In this document: positions 17,357-24,845 of the stretch, in pieces
Numbering within the stretch: position 1 is the first letter of the stretch
How the letters are laid out: the number at the start of each line of letters is the position of its first letter
NCBI GenBank assembly: GCA_964480725.1
Contig: CAYZQO010000023.1
Location: 1 to 64,000, forward strand
Source of the DNA: JAFGBI01 sp964480725
GTDB taxonomy: Bacteria; Myxococcota_A; Polyangia; Polyangiales; Polyangiaceae
Direction of reading: 5' to 3'
Length of the DNA stretch: 64,000 bases
The notes under the pieces: model-generated
The model's database searches: none
What the model was told of the DNA's origin: nothing
What the model saw: the letters and a program-made list of their open reading frames with translations, nothing else
Position numbers and translations under genes: made by a program

Positions 17357-17635
17357 TCAGCCGGTGATGCGGAAGTCGGGGAAATCGCCGGTGAAGCTGC
17401 GCCAGCGCGCGTCCACTCGGTCCACCCGCGCCGCGCTCGGCCCCTTCTGCGCCCAGCCGTAGAGTTCACGGATCGCCACCTCCTCGCCCTCGGCCAGGAT
17501 CTCGATGGACCCGTCAGGACGATTGCGCACCCACCCGCTCAGCCCGAGCCGGCGCGCTTCCCGTTGCGTGGACGCGCGGAAGTACACGCCCTGCACGCGG
17601 CCGCGCACCATCAGCTGCAGCTGCTTCAAGGCCAT
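17357..17635 (-). CDS. acyP: Acylphosphatase
   Basis: The 92-residue protein has the family signature GRVQGVYFRASTQREA with catalytic arginine R20, and GWVRNRPDGSIEI with catalytic asparagine N38. It hydrolyses acyl phosphates such as acetyl or carbamoyl phosphate. Length is exactly usual. It precedes the HEAT gene by 13 bases on the same strand, so they may be cotranscribed. Confidence 0.93.
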   Translation of the reverse strand: MALKQLQLMVRGRVQGVYFRASTQREARRLGLSGWVRNRPDGSIEILAEGEEVAIRELYGWAQKGPSAARVDRVDARWRSFTGDFPDFRITG

Positions 17636-17811
17636 GCGGGAGCTAATAACCAAGGGAGGGTGGCTCGGCAACTTCGAGCGCCCCGCCCGCGAACTCCCGA
17701 GCGGACCCGTGGTCGCCGCCCGCACGAGGCCTGCGCCCTTGCTTCGGCGGCGCGCGGCCGGGGAAGGGCGGTCCTACTCGGTGCACCGGGAGGGATCTGA
17801 ACGGATGAGCG

Positions 17812-19896
17812 GTGACGGTAGACCCCGCGGCCAGACCGTGTTCCGATCCAACCGTGGCGTCCGTCTCGGAATCGGGCCGGTCGCTCGAGCAACGTCAGGC
17901 CGAGCTCGAGGCGGCCCTGGCGCGCGAGCAGCGCGTGGCACACGCGTTACGCGAAGTGGGCAGCGCCCTCGGCACCACCCTGGATCTCGACGATCTGCTG
18001 GAGCTCATTCTCGGTCGCCTCACCGAGCTCGTGGAGGCTGACCGAGCGACGCTCTACCTGCTCGACGAAGCGAGCGGGGAGCTCGTGAGTCGGGTGGTGG
18101 TCGGCCAGAAGGTGCGATCGATCCGGATCAAGGTCGGACGAGGCATCGCGGGGGCCGTCGCCCAGAGCGGCGGCGCTGTTCGCGTTCGTGACGCGTACGA
18201 GGATCCGCGGTTCGAGCGCGAGTGGGACGCGCTCACCGGCTACCGGACGACCAGCATGCTAGCGGCCCCGCTCAAGAACCACCTGGGGCGGACCATCGGC
18301 GTGCTCCAGGTGCTCAACAAGCTCTCGCGGCCCGAGTTTGATGAGGAAGACGAGGCGATGGTCACCGCGCTTTGTACCCAGGCGGCGGTCGCCATCGACA
18401 ACTCGCGGCTGTTCATGTCGCTGATCCAGAAGAACAAGGAGCTGCTCGACACCAAAGAGCAGCTTGAGCGACGTCTCCGTGACCTCGTCTTTCTCTTCGA
18501 TCTCGAGCGGGTCATGGCCCATGCGACCAGCGTCGATGCGCTTGCGCTGGCGGCCCTCGGGCTCGTCACCAAGGCGTGCGAGGCGCGCGCGGCTGCCATG
18601 CTGGTCGTCGCGGAGGAAACCGGTCAGCTCGTGCAGTACGTCTACGACGCCGCGCGCCCAGACGTCGTCGATCGGTTCGGCGTGCGCGAGGGGGAGGGGC
18701 TGCTCACCGCCGCGCTCGGCGAGCCGGACGTGCTGGAGATCACGGAGCCCCACCGCCACTCAGCGTTCAGCCCCCGTCTCGAGGGCTCCTTCGCCTTTCC
18801 GATCGATTCGGCCCTGGTGATCGAGCTGGAGGGGGATCGCGGGTCCCTCGGGTCGATCGGATCCATCGGGGTGTTCACCAAGGGAGGAGGTCGTCGATTC
18901 GACGCCGACGATCGCTCGCTGCTCCGCCTGGTCGCGGCCAACGTCGCGACCGCCGTGCGCCTCCACCGCGCGAACGAGTCCCGCGAGCGGAGCGAGCGCC
19001 TGACCACGATCGGCCGCCTTCTCTCGCAGGTGATCCACGACTTCAAGACCCCGATGACGGTGATCAGCGGCTACGTGCAGCTGATGCAGGACGCCGACGA
19101 TCGGGAGCGGCGCGTGACCTACACCGAGGAGGTTCTCCGGCAGTTCGACGTGCTCACCTCGATGCAGCGGGAGGTGCTCGAGTTCGCGCGCGGCGAGCGC
19201 TCCATTTTTGTGCGCCGCGTCTACCTGAAGAAGTTCTTCGCCGACGTGCGTCACACCCTCGAGCTCGACCTGGCGGGCAAGCCGATCGAGCTCGTGATGG
19301 ACGTCGATACCAAGGTGGTTGGTCGCTTCGACGAACAGCGCCTCACCCGCGCGGTGCACAACCTAGCGCGGAACGCCATCGAGGCGATGAGCGAGCGTGG
19401 CGGGTGCCTCACCATCCGGGCCGGTCGGGAGGGAGACGAGGTCGTCATTTCCGTGGCCGACACGGGGCAGGGGATCCCGAAGGAGATCGAGGGCCGGCTG
19501 TTCCAGTCCTTCGTCAGCGCCGGCAAGAAAGGCGGCACCGGCCTCGGGCTAGCGATCGTGAAGAAGATCGTCGACGAACACGGTGGGACGGTGACCGTGA
19601 GCTCCTCCAGCGAAGGAGCCATCTTCGAGATTCGGCTGCCGCAGCCGTCGGCTGAGGACCCGCGCCGAGTGGCGGTGGCGACTGCGCCGGGCCCCGGCGA
19701 CCCCGCGACCGTGGCGGCACGGCCGGGGACCACGCCGCCGCCCGGCGGCAAGCGAGGGAGCCGGCACCCGCCTCCGGACGTGAGCGGGTCGGGCGGGGAG
19801 GGGCCCGCTTCACCGGGTCGTGACGAGCCACGCCGTGCGCGATCCACCCGCACGCGATCGTCGGCGAGGGGCGCCACCGTGAAGAGCTCCACGTGA
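17812..19896 (+). CDS. Soluble sensor histidine kinase with two GAF-type domains
   Basis: A GTG start gives 694 residues. After a short coiled region a GAF domain spans about 45-200 (TTLDLDDLLELILGRL, SMLAAPLKN, IGVLQVLNK) and a second, GAF-like segment about 220-385. The kinase core follows: H-box with H409 in VIHDFKTPMTVISG, N-box NLARNAIEA, DTGQGIP and GGTGLGLAI. There is no membrane segment, so it should sense a cytoplasmic cue. The last ~75 residues are a Pro/Gly/Arg-rich disordered tail. Its stop overlaps the next kinase gene by 4 bases. Confidence 0.92.
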   Translation: MTVDPAARPCSDPTVASVSESGRSLEQRQAELEAALAREQRVAHALREVGSALGTTLDLDDLLELILGRLTELVEADRATLYLLDEASGELVSRVVVGQKVRSIRIKVGRGIAGAVAQSGGAVRVRDAYEDPRFEREWDALTGYRTTSMLAAPLKNHLGRTIGVLQVLNKLSRPEFDEEDEAMVTALCTQAAVAIDNSRLFMSLIQKNKELLDTKEQLERRLRDLVFLFDLERVMAHATSVDALALAALGLVTKACEARAAAMLVVAEETGQLVQYVYDAARPDVVDRFGVREGEGLLTAALGEPDVLEITEPHRHSAFSPRLEGSFAFPIDSALVIELEGDRGSLGSIGSIGVFTKGGGRRFDADDRSLLRLVAANVATAVRLHRANESRERSERLTTIGRLLSQVIHDFKTPMTVISGYVQLMQDADDRERRVTYTEEVLRQFDVLTSMQREVLEFARGERSIFVRRVYLKKFFADVRHTLELDLAGKPIELVMDVDTKVVGRFDEQRLTRAVHNLARNAIEAMSERGGCLTIRAGREGDEVVISVADTGQGIPKEIEGRLFQSFVSAGKKGGTGLGLAIVKKIVDEHGGTVTVSSSSEGAIFEIRLPQPSAEDPRRVAVATAPGPGDPATVAARPGTTPPPGGKRGSRHPPPDVSGSGGEGPASPGRDEPRRARSTRTRSSARGATVKSST

Positions 19897-21485
19897 CGGT
19901 GAACGACACGCGCCTCCCCAACGCTGGCCGCCGACGGACGGTGGCGCAGCGGGTCCTGATCTCCTTCTCCGTCGTGTTGCTCGGGTTCGCGCTGGTCGCG
20001 GGCTGGAGCGTGATCGCGCAGCGAAACGCCGCCCGTGACGCCAACCTGATGCGGTTCGGATACCTTCCACTCTCCATCGCCCTGCGTGATCTGGTCGCCG
20101 TCCAGGACAATTGGAATTCCCAGCTCAACCACGTCACGACAACCCCGAAGCCCGCGGACAAGCGGATGTGGTTCGAAACCGCGCTCCGCGTCGGCCGCCC
20201 TCGGAAGTACTCCGAGGTCCGCTCCCGCATCGCCGAGGCCTTCGTCGCCAGCGACCAGGTCGCGGTCGCCGCGGTGGGGCGCGACCTGCTCGGAGAGACT
20301 GCGGCCGTCGAGGCATTCCAGGAGCCAGACCGGGACTCCATCACGCGCCTCTTCGATGCGCTGGAGCGCGGGGACATGGTCCGCGCCGAGCAACTGCGTG
20401 ACGAACTCGTCACTCGCGGGTCGCAGGCGCGCAAACGCCTCAGCGTGCTCGAACAACGGGTGCAACGGAACGTGGACGCTCTCCTCGACGCGGCCCGGGC
20501 CCGAGAGCGACTCGCCCTCGGGCTGCTGGTTGGGCTCGCCGCCTTCACCGCGGTGGTGGCGATCGCGCTGGCGCTTCACGTCCGCGGGGTGCTGCTGCCG
20601 CTCGCCAAGGTCACCGCGCGGGCCCGTGCGGTCGCCGAGGGGGACCTCACGCCCCAGCCCGTGGTGGCGACGCCCGACGAAATCGGGGAGCTCGCCGCGG
20701 CCTTCGAGGTCATGGTCACCGCGATCGCGCGGGCCAACGAGCAGATCGTCGCTGCCGAGCGCCTGGCGACGATCGGAAAGATGGCGGCCCACGTCACGCA
20801 CGAGATCCGCAACCCACTCTCCTCGATGGCTCTCAACGTCGAGATGCTCGAGGAGGAACTGGCTGATCACGAGGAAGAGGCGCGCTCACTGCTCCGCGCG
20901 GTCAAGCACGAGATAGAGCGGCTGAGCGCGCTGAGCGCCCAGTACCTTTCCGTCGCGCGGCAGCGCCCTTCCACGCTGGAGCAGGAGGACCTCGGCGCGC
21001 TGGTGGCGGCGGCCGTCGACTTCATGCGTCCCGATCTCCGGCGTCAACAGGTGGAGATCACCGTCGAGATTGGGGAGGAGGTCCCCGCCGTGTTGGTGGA
21101 CGCGGCGCAAATCCGGCAGGCGATCTTCAACCTGCTCCGAAACGCGCGGGAGGCGATGCCCCAGGGGGGTCGAATCACCGTGTCGGTTCGCGCGGGCGAG
21201 GGTGGCGGTGCCGACGTTCTGGTGGACGATGAGGGTGGCGGCGTTCCCCCCGAGGTGCGGACCCGGCTCTTCGAGCCCTTCTTCACCACCAAGGGGAAGG
21301 GGACTGGGCTCGGGTTGGCGATCACGCGCCGGATCGTGGAGGTGCACGGTGGCACCATCTGCTGCCAGCCGCGCGCGCCGCAGGGGACGCGCTTCCACGT
21401 CCACCTGCCGGATCCGACGGCCTCGGCGCTCGGTGTCGGGACGCAGGGAACGGAGCGAAGTGCGGACACTCCGGCGATCGGGTGA
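19893..21485 (+). CDS. Membrane sensor histidine kinase with HAMP domain
   Basis: The 530-residue protein starts at a GTG overlapping the previous kinase stop. A membrane helix at about 20-42, a periplasmic helical sensor region (about 45-205), a second helix at about 208-229, a HAMP domain, then the kinase core: H303 in HVTHEIRNPLSSMAL, NLLRNAREAMP, VDDEGGGVP and GTGLGLAITRRIVE. The architecture resembles NtrB/ZraS-like kinases that usually act on sigma-54 regulators (family knowledge). No response regulator gene lies in the window next to it. Confidence 0.93.
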   Translation: MTVNDTRLPNAGRRRTVAQRVLISFSVVLLGFALVAGWSVIAQRNAARDANLMRFGYLPLSIALRDLVAVQDNWNSQLNHVTTTPKPADKRMWFETALRVGRPRKYSEVRSRIAEAFVASDQVAVAAVGRDLLGETAAVEAFQEPDRDSITRLFDALERGDMVRAEQLRDELVTRGSQARKRLSVLEQRVQRNVDALLDAARARERLALGLLVGLAAFTAVVAIALALHVRGVLLPLAKVTARARAVAEGDLTPQPVVATPDEIGELAAAFEVMVTAIARANEQIVAAERLATIGKMAAHVTHEIRNPLSSMALNVEMLEEELADHEEEARSLLRAVKHEIERLSALSAQYLSVARQRPSTLEQEDLGALVAAAVDFMRPDLRRQQVEITVEIGEEVPAVLVDAAQIRQAIFNLLRNAREAMPQGGRITVSVRAGEGGGADVLVDDEGGGVPPEVRTRLFEPFFTTKGKGTGLGLAITRRIVEVHGGTICCQPRAPQGTRFHVHLPDPTASALGVGTQGTERSADTPAIG

Positions 21486-21516
21486 CGCGTGAAGGCACGC
21501 CGACGGCGCGCCCGCG

Positions 21517-22584
21517 CTACCTCATGCCGAAGAGGTCGAAATGGCCACCGAGGCCGATCGTGAACCAACCGTGGGCGAAGTAGTCCTCGCTCGACGCCAC
21601 GGCGTCGACTTTGCTTCCGTCGCCGAGCTCCCACTCGATGGAGCGAAACACGCCCGACCCGATGGTGAGGAGCGGGGACAGCGACAAGGTCGGGTTCAGC
21701 CGGATGTCGGCGCCGGCTCCGAACCGGAACTCGAACGGCGCTTGCGTCATCAGCAGGCGCTCGGGGGCGCTTGGGTCCTCCGTATCCCAGTGGGCCGTGA
21801 GGACCCGGAAACCGACCAGCATGTCTACGAGGAGCCCGATGCGATCCGGGTTGCTGCTGAAGCGAACCCCGAGGCCCAACAGGTCCGTCGCGGCGCGGCG
21901 CGACGCTGGCATCGCGGTGAGGTTGCCATCCTCGTCGGCGAGCTCGAAATCGGTCTGTCCGCCCTGGAGCTCAGCGTGCTCCCAGCCTACGTAGACGTTG
22001 TAGGCGCGCCCGACGCGAGCCCCGACGTCCGCCTCCAGGGCCAGGCCGGGACCAACGAAGTCCCGGAAGGGGACCGTCGCCACTTCCAGACACCCGTAAG
22101 CGTCGTAGACCGTGCATTGACCCCAGAGGCTCCCGAACGGGATCCAGAAGGACGCCCGCGCACCCACCCAGAGCGCGTGCTTCGGCGCGACGTGATCCGG
22201 CTCGGGGGGCGGGGGCGGCTCGTAGACGGGGCCGAGGCCGGGCGGCGGGGGCTCACGAATGGGCGCGACCGGGGGCGGCGGCTGGTCCGGAGAGCCTCCC
22301 GCCCGCGGCGGCTCGGTGTAGCTGGGTCCTGTCGTCGCCGGCGCCGGCAAGGGGGCTGTCGGTTCGTCGGCGGATGGTGGCGGCGCGGTGGGCGCCGCCA
22401 CCGGCGCTGTCACCACCGGTCCGGGGCTGGTCGTCGCCGCGGCAGGAGCTGGCGAAGCGGCCGTACTGGCGGCCGGGACCGTGCCCGGAGCCGCAGGCTG
22501 CGCCTGAGCGTGACTCCGCTCCGCGACCAGGGACGCGACCGAGATCACCGCGATCAGAAGCGCGGGCATTGTCCTTCCACGCAT
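21517..22584 (-). CDS. Predicted outer-membrane beta-barrel protein with Pro-rich linker
   Basis: A signal peptide (LLIAVISVASLVAERSHAQ) precedes a Pro/Ala/Thr-rich linker of about 100 residues and a C-terminal ~210-residue domain of alternating hydrophobic residues ending in FTIGLGGHFDLFGMR. That pattern fits a small porin-like or lipid-interacting barrel (VGARASFWIPFGSLWG, VGARVGRAYNVYVGWEHAEL). Two cysteines in TVYDAYGCLE-type sequence may pair. Product 355 residues. No specific family is recognised. Confidence 0.75.
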   Translation of the reverse strand: MRGRTMPALLIAVISVASLVAERSHAQAQPAAPGTVPAASTAASPAPAAATTSPGPVVTAPVAAPTAPPPSADEPTAPLPAPATTGPSYTEPPRAGGSPDQPPPPVAPIREPPPPGLGPVYEPPPPPEPDHVAPKHALWVGARASFWIPFGSLWGQCTVYDAYGCLEVATVPFRDFVGPGLALEADVGARVGRAYNVYVGWEHAELQGGQTDFELADEDGNLTAMPASRRAATDLLGLGVRFSSNPDRIGLLVDMLVGFRVLTAHWDTEDPSAPERLLMTQAPFEFRFGAGADIRLNPTLSLSPLLTIGSGVFRSIEWELGDGSKVDAVASSEDYFAHGWFTIGLGGHFDLFGMR

Positions 22585-22655
22585 GTCGCGAAAGATAGCA
22601 TGGTCGTTCGGCGACAGCGCTTCGGGCGGGCGCCGTTGACCCCCAAACCGGGTCC

Positions 22656-22958
22656 ATGGTAGCCCCGCTCGGGGGTGGTGCCGGAGTGCAGCATCACTGG
22701 AAAGAGCTCGGTGGCTACGGCACGTTGGGCCTCGAGATCGCGCTGAGCGTGCTCTTCGGGCTCCTCGGTGGGCAGTGGCTGGACGGAAAGCTCGGCACCG
22801 GGCCGTGGCTGACCCTGCTCGGCGCCTGCTTCGGTGTGGCCACGGGCTTCCGGTTCTTGTGGCGAGCGCTTCGCCGTGCCAACCGAGAGGCCGAGCGGGC
22901 CGACGAGGTAGAGCGTGAGGAACGACGCCGGTACCATGCGCGCGGCCCCCGACCCTGA
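22656..22958 (+). CDS. AtpZ/AtpI-family small membrane protein
   Basis: The product of up to 100 residues has two membrane helices (GTLGLEIALSVLFGLLGGQW and PWLTLLGACFGVATGFRFLW) separated by a short LDGKLGTG turn, the layout of AtpZ, which in other bacteria accompanies AtpI and has been linked to divalent-cation transport and ATP-synthase assembly. A GTG at 22686 (giving MQHHWKELGG) is an alternative start and perhaps the better one. It overlaps the following atpI-like gene. Confidence 0.8.
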   Translation: MVAPLGGGAGVQHHWKELGGYGTLGLEIALSVLFGLLGGQWLDGKLGTGPWLTLLGACFGVATGFRFLWRALRRANREAERADEVEREERRRYHARGPRP

Positions 22959-23322
22959 CGTTAGGTCACTGTCGCGAATGCTGGGCGGGACGCTGGCGGT
23001 CGCCGGGCTTTTCGCGGCCGCCGCCCTGGCGCTAGACGGCCCTGGCGCGGCCTTGGGCGTGGTGCTGGGTGCCACGCTGGCGGTCGCGAACCTGTGGGTG
23101 ATTTCCCGGGTGGTGCGCGCGCTGGTGGGGCGGGGGGGCCGGGCTCTCTTCTGGGCGCTGGTCGGTACGGTGAAGGTAGTGGTGCTGATGGGGGCGGTTT
23201 ACCTGCTGGTAATGGCTCGGTTAGCGGATATCCTCCCCCTCGTCTTGGGCTACGGCGCCCTCCCCATCGGCATCCTTGCGGTGCAGCTCCGCGCCGCCCC
23301 CCAGCAGGACGAACCAGGCTAG
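22936..23322 (+). CDS. atpI: ATP synthase subunit I (AtpI-like)
   Basis: The ~128-residue protein has four predicted membrane helices (MLGGTLAVAGLFAAAALAL, LGVVLGATLAVANLWVISRV, FWALVGTVKVVVLMGAVYLL, LPLVLGYGALPIGILAVQL), like the AtpI/UncI family that helps assemble the c-ring. Position immediately upstream of atpB supports the call. An in-frame start at 22915 is possible. Confidence 0.8.
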   Translation: MRAAPDPDVRSLSRMLGGTLAVAGLFAAAALALDGPGAALGVVLGATLAVANLWVISRVVRALVGRGGRALFWALVGTVKVVVLMGAVYLLVMARLADILPLVLGYGALPIGILAVQLRAAPQQDEPG

Positions 23323-23326
23323 TCCC

Positions 23327-24100
23327 ATGCCCGAACACAGCACCTGGCTGACCTTCGTGCTCGCGACCATGAAGGACACTCTCGAGGCGAACGTGTCGCT
23401 GATCGGTGAGTCTTTCATCGGTCAGGAGCCGCCGGCGTGGACGAGCTTCGAGCCCATCGCGGCGGCCCTGCTCACCGCGGTGGCGATCGTCGTCATGGCC
23501 CTGATGGTGCGGGCGAAGCTCCTCGACACGGAGAAGGCGGTGATCCCCGAGGATCACCTCACGCTGCGCACCTTCTTCGAGGTCTTCCTCGAGTACTTCT
23601 ACGATCTGGCCAAGGGCGTGATGGATGAGGAGCGGGCCAAGCGCTACTACCCCGTGATCGGGACCTCAGCGCTCTTTGTGTTCGCCTGCAACGTCCTCGC
23701 ACTACTCCCCATCAACCCGGTCGCCACCACCAGCCTCAACGTCACGCTCGGCTGCGCGCTGGTCGTGTTCGTGCTGTTCAACGCTTACGGGCTGATGGTG
23801 AACGGTTGGAGCTACGTCAAGCACCTGGCGGGCCCCTCGCCGTACCTGGCGATCCTCATCTTCCCGATCGAGGTCATCTCTCTCTGCGTGCGCCCGATCA
23901 CGCTCTCCGTCCGCCTCATGCTCAACATGTCGGTGGACCACTTGATCTTCCTCATCTTCTTCGGGCTCTTTCCGTTCTTCGCCCCGCTCCCCGTGCAGTT
24001 CCTCGGCATCATCATCGTGATCGTACAGACCCTCGTGTTCACGCTGCTCACCACCATCTACATCGGGATGGCGACCGAGCATGAGGAGCACGAGCACTGA
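23327..24100 (+). CDS. atpB: F0F1 ATP synthase subunit a
   Basis: The 257-residue membrane protein carries the key subunit-a helix with the essential arginine (LCVRPITLSVRLMLNMSVDH) and a C-terminal helix with the conserved glutamine (GIIIVIVQTLVFTLLTTIYI). It forms the ion half-channels beside the c-ring. It starts 4 bases after atpI. The terminal EHEEHEH stretch is histidine/glutamate-rich. Confidence 0.95.
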   Translation: MPEHSTWLTFVLATMKDTLEANVSLIGESFIGQEPPAWTSFEPIAAALLTAVAIVVMALMVRAKLLDTEKAVIPEDHLTLRTFFEVFLEYFYDLAKGVMDEERAKRYYPVIGTSALFVFACNVLALLPINPVATTSLNVTLGCALVVFVLFNAYGLMVNGWSYVKHLAGPSPYLAILIFPIEVISLCVRPITLSVRLMLNMSVDHLIFLIFFGLFPFFAPLPVQFLGIIIVIVQTLVFTLLTTIYIGMATEHEEHEH

Positions 24101-24233
24101 GGAACGCCGAGGCCTCGGACGCGGTGGCGTCCCCGGACCGCCCCTCCGGACGCCCCACCTTTCACCCCAGCGAAGACCGCTGGTCACCCCCCCAGAGAAA
24201 CCACCGATCCCCCGAAGCTTAGAAAGGGAGAAG

Positions 24234-24572
24234 ATGTTCAAGAACAAGCTGGCGCTGGCCGTTGCCACCCTCGTCACCTTTGTCTCCAGCAGCGCCCTCG
24301 CGCAGGACGCGGCGGCGGCCGCCAACGAGTTCGACACCAAGGGCTGGGCGGCGCTCGCAGCCGGCATCGCGATGGGGCTGGCGGTGCTCGGTGGCGCGCT
24401 CGGTCAGGGTCGCGCCGCTGCCGCCGCGCTCGAGGGCATCAGCCGTAATCCCGGCGCGGCCGCGAAGATCCAGACCCCGATGATCATCGCGCTCGCGCTC
24501 GTCGAGTCGCTGGTCCTCTTCGGTTTCGCGATTGCGTTCATGCTTCAGGCCAAGGTCACCTTCGGCGGCTGA
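24234..24572 (+). CDS. atpE: F0F1 ATP synthase subunit c with signal-like N-terminus
   Basis: The 112-residue protein has a cleavable-looking N-terminal hydrophobic segment (LALAVATLVTFVSSSALAQD) followed by the two c-subunit helices. The polar loop reads ISRNPGAAAK and the ion-carrying glutamate is in ALALVESLVLFG. A glutamine in the first helix (LGQG) and serine after the glutamate are residues also found in sodium-binding c-rings, but the threonine and tyrosine of the full sodium motif are absent. A 133-base gap precedes it. Subunits b, delta and F1 are not in the window. Confidence 0.94.
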   Translation: MFKNKLALAVATLVTFVSSSALAQDAAAAANEFDTKGWAALAAGIAMGLAVLGGALGQGRAAAAALEGISRNPGAAAKIQTPMIIALALVESLVLFGFAIAFMLQAKVTFGG

Positions 24573-24691
24573 GCGACCATTTCCGCCAGCTGGGCCGGTT
24601 GGCCGGTGCTCGCAACGGGCGCCGTCGATGTGGAGGTTGTAGAGCCCTCGGCCCTGAGCACCGATCGGTTTTCCAGACGCGTCGGCGCTCT

Positions 24692-24743
24692 GGGAAACTC
24701 CCCCCAGGCACCGCTGGTTGCCAGGAGCGAGGGGGCGTTTCCC
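24692..24743. repeat. Long imperfect inverted repeat after atpE
   Basis: GGGAAAC-T-CCCCC at 24692-24704 can pair with GGGGG-C-GTTTCCC at 24731-24743, twelve pairs with one mismatch around a 26-base loop. The right arm GGGGGCGTTTCCC recurs in reverse orientation at 33973-33985 and, as a 12-mer, at 43527-43538. It may be a terminator for atpE or a copy of a dispersed element. Confidence 0.5.
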
Positions 24744-24800
24744 GGAGCGCCTGTGGTGGGGTCTGCTGCTCGCTCGGTGCCCCAGGGTCGCCAAGTCCTC

Positions 24801-24823
24801 GCGGCCGTCAAACCGACGGCCGC
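24801..24823 (-). terminator. Perfect 9-pair hairpin between atpE and the UbiB-family gene
   Basis: GCGGCCGTC and GACGGCCGC pair perfectly around AAACC. It lies 22 bases beyond the stop of the minus-strand UbiB-family gene and downstream of atpE, so it could end both. No T tract follows. Confidence 0.5.
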
Positions 24824-24845
24824 TCCAGCGCCTGGCTCGGAGGGC

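Noticed and set aside
17690..17943. Possible tRNA on the minus strand, because one frame reads VQIPPGAP, a phrase often produced by translating tRNA genes
   Set aside because: The would-be T arm (GTTCAGATC) lacks the TTCRA pattern and no stem, anticodon arm or acceptor pairing could be drawn.
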